NCBI RefSeq assembly: GCF_047461615.1
Contig: NZ_JANSHI010000016.1
Span: 1-59,968 of the forward strand
Source: Thermostichus sp047461615
GTDB lineage: Bacteria; Cyanobacteriota; Cyanobacteriia; Thermostichales; Thermostichaceae
Direction: 5' to 3'
Length of the DNA stretch: 59,968 nucleotides
Shown piece by piece: positions 54,936-59,968 of the stretch; the stretch's first letter is position 1; each line of letters starts with the position of its first letter. Position numbers and translations under genes: made by a program. The notes beneath the pieces were generated by a model, which had not been told where the DNA came from, ran no database searches, and saw only the letters and a program-made list of their open reading frames with translations.

Positions 54936-55295
54936 CTACCGCCGTTCCAAAAAGTCGCGGCGCAGATCTCGGATCTCTTGCCGCATCTCTCTCATCTCTT
55001 TCGCCATCTCGTCAGTGCGGCGCTCTAGCGCTTCCGTGCGGCGCTCCAGGGCCTCGGTGCGGCGCTCAATAGCCCGGGTGCGCTCGTCAAAGCGATCCAT
55101 TGACTCGCGAAAAAACTGGGCCAGCATCGCCTGTCCTTCCCGCAGCTCTTGAATCAAAACCTGCTGGTTCTGCTGGACAAGGCGCAGCTCCCGCTGGGCA
55201 GCTTGCAACTCTTTTTGGGAGGCTTGCAGCTCTCTTTGGGAGGCTTGCAACTCTTGGATGGCTTGAATCAGCCACTGTTCTTGCTCAGGTGTCAT
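54936..55295 (-). CDS. Heptad-repeat coiled-coil protein, copy A
   Basis: A 119-residue protein that is almost entirely coiled coil. Seen: MTPEQEQWLIQAIQELQA, then QREL/QKEL heptads, QQNQQVLIQELREGQAMLAQ, then ERRTEAL heptads and a very charged end, EMREMRQEIRDLRRDFLERR. Function unrecognised. Copy B (56144-56419) is near-identical but lacks 28 residues, that is three heptads in the first part and one in the second. The gene lies between tRNA-Ala(CGC) and gatA and may be cotranscribed with gatA. Confidence 0.72.
   Translation of the reverse strand: MTPEQEQWLIQAIQELQASQRELQASQKELQAAQRELRLVQQNQQVLIQELREGQAMLAQFFRESMDRFDERTRAIERRTEALERRTEALERRTDEMAKEMREMRQEIRDLRRDFLERR
55196..55262 (-). repeat. 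21-base tandem units inside coiled-coil copy A
   Basis: Units beginning at 55201, 55222 and 55243, each opening GCTTGCA with only small differences, repeat every 21 bases and encode seven-residue coil heptads. Copy B lacks these three units. This is how the coil has grown or shrunk in whole heptads without losing frame. Confidence 0.75.
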
Positions 55296-55332
55296 GGTTA
55301 CTGAAGCACTACGGAATAAGGAAATCCTACCA

Positions 55333-55371
55333 CCCCTCTCTTGCTGGGAGAGGGGCCAGGGGTGAGGGCGA
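55333..55371. repeat. Small palindromic element 3' of tRNA-Ala(CGC)
   Basis: CCCCTCTC (55333-55340), a seven-base loop and GAGAGGGG (55348-55355), followed by CCAGGGGTGAGGG. A related element occurs at 56468-56486. Short GC-rich dispersed palindromes of this look are common in cyanobacterial intergenic regions. On the minus strand it could also act as a terminator for the tRNA transcript. Confidence 0.6.
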
Positions 55372-55444
55372 TGGAGAGTAGGGAACTCGAATCCCTGACC
55401 TCTGCGGTGCGATCGCAGCGCTCTACCAACTGAGCTAACTCCCC
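55372..55444 (-). tRNA. tRNA-Ala (anticodon CGC)
   Basis: Complete cloverleaf on the minus strand: acceptor GGGGAGT with ACTCTCC (one G-U), D arm AGCTCAGTTGGTAGAGC, anticodon stem CTGCG/CGCAG around loop ATCGCAC giving anticodon CGC (codon GCG), T arm with TTCGAGT, discriminator A. The anticodon arm contains the octamer GCGATCGC, the HIP1 sequence of other cyanobacteria. The first ten bases overlap the 3' end of the upstream Uma2 gene. Confidence 0.93.
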
Positions 55445-56073
55445 GTGCCTTTACTAGGATAACCTGAATCGGCAGCCAAGATCCCCCCCGCCTGCAACTC
55501 TAGCTCTACAAAAACCTTTGAGGGCACCCGCTCGGATCCCTTTAGCTCCAGCAGGTCGTACCAGCCTTCATAGAGCAGCAGCAGGCTTACTTTCTCTTCC
55601 AAAGGGTCCACAATCCAGTACTCACCAATCCCCAAGACGCAGTACTCCGCCCGCTTGGCCCGGTAGTCTGCTGCCCGGCTGGACTCGCTCACCACCTCCA
55701 CCACCAATAGCGGCGGCGGGTCTTCTAGACGAATCAACGCCTCTCGGGATCCCATCTCCTGCCACTGCTGCAAAGGCAGCACCACCACATCCGGGATCCG
55801 CACCGTATCCCAGCGGTTGCCCCGCGGCGACTGGATCCCAATGGCCATCTGCTGCGATGTCCAAGGCAAACCTTGCCGCTGAATCTCGGTTCGAAAAGCC
55901 GTGTTGAGGAAATCTACGATCTGACTATGCCGTCCGGTTGGAAGGGCCATAGGAACCAACTCCCCCGCCACCAGCTCATAGCGGCTGTCGCTGCCATCTG
56001 AATAAGCAAGGTATTCCGCCAAGCTCAGGCGAGCTGTTGGGGGTGCGGAAACGGATCCCATGGCCAGAGCCAT
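55435..56073 (-). CDS. Uma2-family putative endonuclease (DUF820)
   Basis: A 212-residue protein of the Uma2/DUF820 family, PD-(D/E)XK-like nucleases greatly expanded in cyanobacteria and of unknown role. Seen: SLAEYLAYSDGSDSRYELVAGELV, the catalytic-type aspartate in VRIPDVVVLP and the E-x-V motif in LLVVEVVSESSRAADYRAKR with lysine, then YCVLGIGEYWIVDP. The stop codon is the TAG in the first bases of the tRNA-Ala gene, so CDS and tRNA overlap by ten bases; the last few residues may be a by-product of that junction. Confidence 0.88.
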   Translation of the reverse strand: MALAMGSVSAPPTARLSLAEYLAYSDGSDSRYELVAGELVPMALPTGRHSQIVDFLNTAFRTEIQRQGLPWTSQQMAIGIQSPRGNRWDTVRIPDVVVLPLQQWQEMGSREALIRLEDPPPLLVVEVVSESSRAADYRAKRAEYCVLGIGEYWIVDPLEEKVSLLLLYEGWYDLLELKGSERVPSKVFVELELQAGGILAADSGYPSKGTGS

Positions 56074-56143
56074 AACTTCTCTGTTGTCATCCTAGACTTC
56101 CAAAATAAAACCCCTTAGGAAGAAGGGCTAGAGGTCGCTTGGG

Positions 56144-56419
56144 CTACCGCCGTTCCAAAAAGTCGCGGCGCAGATCCCGGATCTCTTGCCGCATCTCTCT
56201 CATCTCTTTCGCCATCTCGTCAGTGCGGCGCTCCAAAGCCTCAGTGCGGCGTTCAATGGCGCGAGTGCGTTCGTCAAACCGGTCGAGGGCCTCGCGGAAA
56301 AACTGCGCCAGCATCGCCTGACCTTCCCGCAGCTCTTGAATCAAAACCTGCTGGTTTTGCTGGGCAGCTTGCAACTCTTGGACGGCACAAATTAGCCACT
56401 GCTCTTGCTCAGGTGTCAT
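56144..56419 (-). CDS. Heptad-repeat coiled-coil protein, copy B
   Basis: A 91-residue paralogue of the protein at 54936-55295. It shares MTPEQEQWLI at the start and the whole C-terminal half, and the DNA encoding the last 35 residues is nearly identical, which points to a recent duplication or gene conversion. It has fewer heptads. It lies about 70 bases upstream of the Uma2 gene on the same strand. Function unrecognised; the close linkage with Uma2 is suggestive only. Confidence 0.7.
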   Translation of the reverse strand: MTPEQEQWLICAVQELQAAQQNQQVLIQELREGQAMLAQFFREALDRFDERTRAIERRTEALERRTDEMAKEMREMRQEIRDLRRDFLERR

Positions 56420-56459
56420 CGATCGCTAGCGGGTGTTGAGGTGCTACAGAAATCATACC

Positions 56460-56540
56460 GCCCTAAACCTCTCGCTCTGGGAGAGGGGCTGCTCAAAGCA
56501 AAACCCCCCTTCCTTAGGAAGAGGGGCCAAGGGTAGGGAC
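56460..56540. repeat. Palindromic repeat cluster between ferredoxin and coil copy B
   Basis: Two hairpins: CCTCTC (56468-56473)/GAGAGG (56481-56486), then CCCC-CTTCC/GGAAG-A-GGGG (56505-56526). A partial copy of the second sits at 56111-56127. The first resembles the element at 55333-55355. No coding sequence here. Confidence 0.6.
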
Positions 56541-56556
56541 GGAAACTCAAGCTCGA

Positions 56557-56856
56557 TCAGTAAAGGGCTTCTTCTTGGTGGGTGATGATGGTGCAGTCAG
56601 AAGTAGGGTAAGCTACGCAGGTCAGCACATAGCCCTGGGCGATCTGGTCGTCATCCAGGAAGGATTGATCGCTTTGATCCACGGTGCCGCTCACCAGCTT
56701 GCCAGCACAGGTCGAGCAGGCTCCGGCGCGGCAGGAGTAGGGCAGGTCGATCCCTTGTTCCTCCGCCACGTCCAGAATGTACTCGTCGTCCGGCACATCG
56801 ATGGTGACGTCCAGGCCCCGCTCTTCGTTGATCAACCGAACTTTGTAGACAGCCAT
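56557..56856 (-). CDS. petF: Plant-type [2Fe-2S] ferredoxin
   Basis: Soluble electron carrier from photosystem I to FNR, nitrite reductase and others. Seen: YKVRLINEERGLDVTIDVPD, the cluster ligands in SCRAGACSTCAGKL (C-x4-C-x2-C) and the fourth cysteine in YVLTCVAYPTSDC, ending EEALY. Length 99 with the ATG at 56856 (MAVYKVRLINEE); an upstream ATG at 56886 is unlikely. It stands alone. Confidence 0.96.
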   Translation of the reverse strand: MAVYKVRLINEERGLDVTIDVPDDEYILDVAEEQGIDLPYSCRAGACSTCAGKLVSGTVDQSDQSFLDDDQIAQGYVLTCVAYPTSDCTIITHQEEALY

Positions 56857-57070
56857 CCTGCTTGGGTCTCCAGAAAAAACGTCCACTCCTCATCCTGCCA
56901 CCCTTCTGCCCCGGATCAAGCACTATTTGGTAAGGAAGTAGGCAGATCTTCGGATTTTTTACAAAGGGATCACCCGCCCCTCCAGAGCCTTCCTTCGGCA
57001 GGGCCACTCTGTGGGGGCAGGGCTCGGCCTTGGCCAGGCCCTCAGGGATCCCAGAAAAAAAGGGCAAGAC

Positions 57071-57101
57071 TTGCCAAGTTGGGCAGATCTGACGGTATGA
57101 T
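57071..57101 (+). promoter_or_regulatory. Candidate promoter of the beta-helix lipoprotein gene
   Basis: TTGCCA (57071-57076), a 19-base spacer and TATGAT (57096-57101). The spacer is longer than ideal. It would give a leader of about 145 bases that contains short inverted repeats (CCTGA/TCAGG around 57170-57200). The 370-base gap back to the ferredoxin gene otherwise holds no feature. Confidence 0.4.
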
Positions 57102-57254
57102 TTACGGAGTAGCTAGAGCAAGCGCCGAACAGGCGTGTATGCGTCTCCCACCCGACCGTCGAGCCTGAGGCCTTGAGTTGCTTCAGGTCAGGTGATCGGG
57201 TAAGGTAAGGGAAGTGTTCAGCCGAACCCTACTTTTTTGGTTAAGAGGAGAAAA

Positions 57255-59549
57255 ATGAACGGAACAATGCAGAGGTGGCTGCTGAAGTCACTTGGTTCTC
57301 TGACCTTGGCGTCTGCCGTGGTGCTCTTGCCCGTGATTCTAACGGGCTGCGGTGAAAGCAGTACTAGCCCAACTGTGCCGGTGCCTCCGCCCCCGCCGCC
57401 CCCGCCTCCCCCGCCTCCCCCAGCACCAACTCCTACGCCGACTCCCACGCCAACCCCGCCAGCAGGAACAGTTAGAGTTACGCCCGAAACCGACATTAAC
57501 CGGATTATCGCCACTTCTGATCGCACCCAGCCTCTCACGCTTGTCCTGCAGCCAGGCGTCTATCGCCAGAACATCGTGATCAACCGCAGCAACGTTACGG
57601 TGCGCGGTGCCACTGGCTTGGTGGGCGATGCTATTGTGGTGGGTGCAGAGAGCGGCGCTCCTGTTCAGGTCACTAGCAATGCCAGTGGCGTTGTTCTGGA
57701 GAACTTCAGCATTCTCAACACCCGCTCCCTGGCACCGATTGAGTACGGCATTAACGCTGAGGAGGCCACAGAAGTTACTGTTACGGGCGTTGACATCGTT
57801 CTCTTCCCCACAGTAACCACTCCAGCTTCCCGTGGGGTAGCCATTGGCTTTGGCTCAGCTGCTGCTGGCGTCACCTCTAAGAACCTGACAGTAACCCGCT
57901 CCAACCTCTTTGTGGCTGGCGCAGCTAACTCAGCGGGTATTCGCATTGCCGGCGACAACGCAGGCATCAACCTGCGGGTGGAGAACAACAACATCTTCTT
58001 GGGCTACGCCGCAGCTCCCGATGGCGTGCAAACTCAGTTGATTAACTTGGTGCCGCAGGATGTGGGTGCGGGCTCGGCGGCTATTTTCATTGAGCCTGCC
58101 GTTACAGGGCTGAGCTTGGTGGCCTTTGCTGGCAACACCATTACTCCCAGAACCCCAACGGCTAACGTCTACGCCATTCGCGACGAGCGAGGCAGCGGCC
58201 TCAATGCCGTGGAGCGCCGTGACATCGTTGCTAGAAACACGGGCTTGGTGTTTAACAGCAACACCAGCAACATTTACCTCTCCATTACCCGCGCCATTGC
58301 TGAGGCAGCAGGTCCTAACCAGACAGTAACGGCTGGTCCTGGATCCTTTGTGGCTGAGGGCGAGATTGTTCTGCCTGCCGACAGGCCTGGCTTGACCTTG
58401 AACTCCGTTGATGGCACGAGCACAGTGCAGTCAGTCAAGATCCTGGCCGCTGATGCCACGTTGGGCGGAACGGAGGGCAACGGCTTCCGGATTACTGGCA
58501 TTTCCCCAGATCCGGACGCTGGTGGGCCGGCTACACCTTACCAAGTAGCCATTGGCGAGTGTGACCTATCCAACCTCACCACCAGCAAAGTAGAAGTCTC
58601 CTTCAACGATTTCACGCGGCCTACGCAGGCGGATTCCTACGTCTCTGTGCAAGTCTGCGACTTCTCGCAGGCGGAGGTTTACAGAAACCTGCTGCGCGGC
58701 TTCACCGTTGCTGGCGTACATGTGGTGTCGGCTGAGCCAAACGCGGTAACCATTCGCGAGAACCGCTTTGAGCCTTCCATCGGCAGCCCGACCTTCATTG
58801 CGGCCATTGTGGATCGGCAGACTCAGGCACCGGGAACTCTGGCTCCTTTTGCCACAGCTTCGGTGACGGGCAACACCTTCAACCTGCCGCCGCAAGGCAC
58901 TCTGGCTGTCTACGCTCGTCCCAGCGTTGACCTCACGCCAACCTCGGCGGGGGCGCTGGGCGGAGAAGGCACCATTCTCAAGGCTTTCTTCAACAACACC
59001 ATCACGCCCACGCCCATTCCTGGCTTTGCCGTGTGCGGTCGCCAAGAAAGCTTGGCGGGAGCCCCGGGCAACCTTCTGAACTTCTTGGATAGCACGCCAA
59101 CAGCTCCTTTCACCTCTACTGTCTTTGGCGGGGTGTCGGATGCCCTCTGCTCGGCAGTGGGCTTCGGCCCAGGGGCCAGTCTGCAGTTCCAGCCTGGAGG
59201 CGCGCCGCCAGCTCAGCCTGGAGACGGGCAGCCACCTCCTCCGCCTGTCGGCGGTGTGAGGATCAGTATCCCAGGCCTGCCTGCCAACGCGAGGGTGACG
59301 GTGACAGGACCAGGAGGTATCCCCGATAATATTGCCAGGTCCACCTCCGTGTCTGGAGACGTGGCTATCTTCCAAGAACCATCCATCACTATCCCCTTTG
59401 GTGGCCAGATCCGGGTAACTCCCGCCATTCCTTCACCTAGGCCGATTACGGTCGGAGGTATTACCCTTAGCGCCTTTGACAACACCACTAACCCTGGCAG
59501 CACCACCTACTTCAACTTCGGGCCTGCCATTACCGTGACCGCGAACTAG
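57255..59549 (+). CDS. Large lipoprotein with a proline/threonine tether and beta-helix-like body
   Basis: A 764-residue exported lipoprotein of unrecognised family. Seen: a signal peptide with lipobox VILTGC (Cys about 30), a tether of 13 consecutive prolines then PT repeats (about 40-72), and a body with spaced repeats rich in Val, Asn and Gly (VLQPGVYRQNIVINRSNVTV, VRGATGL, VVLENFSILNT, LTVTRSNLFV) of the kind that form right-handed parallel beta-helices (pectate-lyase fold). A second proline-rich linker (PPAQPGDGQPPPPP) leads to a C-terminal beta domain. Ribosome site AAGAGGAG. Probably on the outer surface; adhesin or polysaccharide-active enzyme are guesses. Confidence 0.8.
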   Translation: MNGTMQRWLLKSLGSLTLASAVVLLPVILTGCGESSTSPTVPVPPPPPPPPPPPPPAPTPTPTPTPTPPAGTVRVTPETDINRIIATSDRTQPLTLVLQPGVYRQNIVINRSNVTVRGATGLVGDAIVVGAESGAPVQVTSNASGVVLENFSILNTRSLAPIEYGINAEEATEVTVTGVDIVLFPTVTTPASRGVAIGFGSAAAGVTSKNLTVTRSNLFVAGAANSAGIRIAGDNAGINLRVENNNIFLGYAAAPDGVQTQLINLVPQDVGAGSAAIFIEPAVTGLSLVAFAGNTITPRTPTANVYAIRDERGSGLNAVERRDIVARNTGLVFNSNTSNIYLSITRAIAEAAGPNQTVTAGPGSFVAEGEIVLPADRPGLTLNSVDGTSTVQSVKILAADATLGGTEGNGFRITGISPDPDAGGPATPYQVAIGECDLSNLTTSKVEVSFNDFTRPTQADSYVSVQVCDFSQAEVYRNLLRGFTVAGVHVVSAEPNAVTIRENRFEPSIGSPTFIAAIVDRQTQAPGTLAPFATASVTGNTFNLPPQGTLAVYARPSVDLTPTSAGALGGEGTILKAFFNNTITPTPIPGFAVCGRQESLAGAPGNLLNFLDSTPTAPFTSTVFGGVSDALCSAVGFGPGASLQFQPGGAPPAQPGDGQPPPPPVGGVRISIPGLPANARVTVTGPGGIPDNIARSTSVSGDVAIFQEPSITIPFGGQIRVTPAIPSPRPITVGGITLSAFDNTTNPGSTTYFNFGPAITVTAN

Positions 59550-59801
59550 CTCTTGTCTAGTCTGGCAACGGCGGCCTGCTGCTATTGGGCTGACGGAGTT
59601 GCTTGGTGGTGGCAGGTCGCTTTCTCCAGCTCGCCTGGCTTGCGCATCTCTCTGTCCAGAAGTTTTCCTGTTGTATTTTTGGCCGCTGTCTGGGTAAGCT
59701 TATTGACAGATAGGCTTCGTGAGTTCACCTGGAGTGAGTCGGGCTGCGCCGGCCAAGGCTTCAACCGGTTGTAGAGTCTTTTTCTGGGAGATTCGACGAC
59801 G

Positions 59802-59968
59802 ATGTCTAACCGTAACCTCAAGCACAGCTTGCGTTCCACGCTGGCTTCCTTGGCGCTGGCTTCTTCTCTAACCGGGGTGGTAGCCGCTTGCTCTGCCGAT
59901 ACACCCACTGTTACGCAGGTTCCCTCGAGCATCTCTGTCCAGGCTCCTGAAGCGGCTACGGCTGAGGG
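59802..59968 (+). CDS. Start of a second lipoprotein, truncated by the window edge
   Basis: ATG at 59802 opens a frame running off the window: MSNRNLKHSLRSTLASLALA, then SSLTGVVAACSADTPTVTQV. A basic start, hydrophobic stretch and lipobox GVVAAC predict a lipoprotein. GGGAG lies 12 bases upstream. The 250-base gap after the previous lipoprotein has no terminator I can see. Product unknown. Confidence 0.65.
   Translation, partial: MSNRNLKHSLRSTLASLALASSLTGVVAACSADTPTVTQVPSSISVQAPEAATAE

Noticed and set aside
58566..59375. 269-codon frame opposite the beta-helix lipoprotein
   Set aside because: The plus-strand frame has a ribosome site, signal peptide and lipobox; the opposite frame has none.

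Overview
The window reads as chromosomal DNA of a cyanobacterium, most probably a thermophilic unicellular Synechococcus of the hot-spring (Yellowstone JA) type. The phylum assignment rests on cytochrome b6f genes (petC, petA), psb28, plant-type phytoene desaturase with phytoene synthase, UDP-sulfoquinovose synthase, a BicA-type bicarbonate carrier, an SLH-domain porin, Ycf35 and Ycf46 homologues and several cyanobacteria/plastid-only DUF proteins. The strain-level guess is inference from high GC content and a striking excess of the palindrome GGGATCCC (by eye 13 GGATCC hexamers in the first 5 kb, where roughly 1.6 would be expected at 60% GC). No phage genes, transposase genes or CRISPR arrays were found.

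Layout. 1-5 kb: a very large helicase/DUF1998/nuclease protein, a candidate defence or repair factor whose upstream neighbours lie outside the window. 5-8.3 kb: crtP, crtB and an ABC-2 permease transcribed leftwards (carotenoid synthesis). 8.4-12.6 kb: pgk, then a leftward RHH regulator-ycf46-ycf35 set. 12.6-24.5 kb: an ABC exporter, argB, pheT, a 2-hydroxyacid dehydrogenase, a short isocitrate dehydrogenase, priA coupled to a coiled-coil gene, and tRNA-Ala(GGC). 24.9-30 kb: sppA, alr, speD, speE and sqdB rightwards (proteolysis, cell wall, polyamines, sulfolipid). 30-34.6 kb, leftwards: a deacetylase-family gene, a ComFB-like gene, rsfS, yqeK and lepA (translation). 34.8-38.3 kb: a DUF815 ATPase, a DUF3067 gene, and petC-petA. 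38.3-43.6 kb: phzF, groES-groEL under a CIRCE operator, a DUF429 gene, a GuaB3-type gene and tRNA-Val(UAC). 43.7-48.5 kb: porin, a broken DUF6671 gene and bicA. 48.7-54.9 kb: gyrA, DUF760, glycerate kinase, psb28 and gatA. 54.9-56.9 kb: a small accessory patch with two near-identical coiled-coil genes flanking a Uma2 gene and tRNA-Ala(CGC), then a ferredoxin. 57.2 kb to the end: a large beta-helix-like lipoprotein and the start of a second lipoprotein.

Most genes are ordinary core functions. The stretches that deserve a second look are the left-edge helicase-nuclease, the RHH-Ycf46-Ycf35 set, the in-frame duplicated element at the start of speD next to an unusual-looking speE, the disrupted DUF6671 gene, the coil/Uma2/tRNA/coil patch, terminators built from GGATCC palindromes, and recurrent 4-base overlaps of convergent stop codons. 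I found no system I can confidently call undescribed; the best candidates are given as hypotheses.
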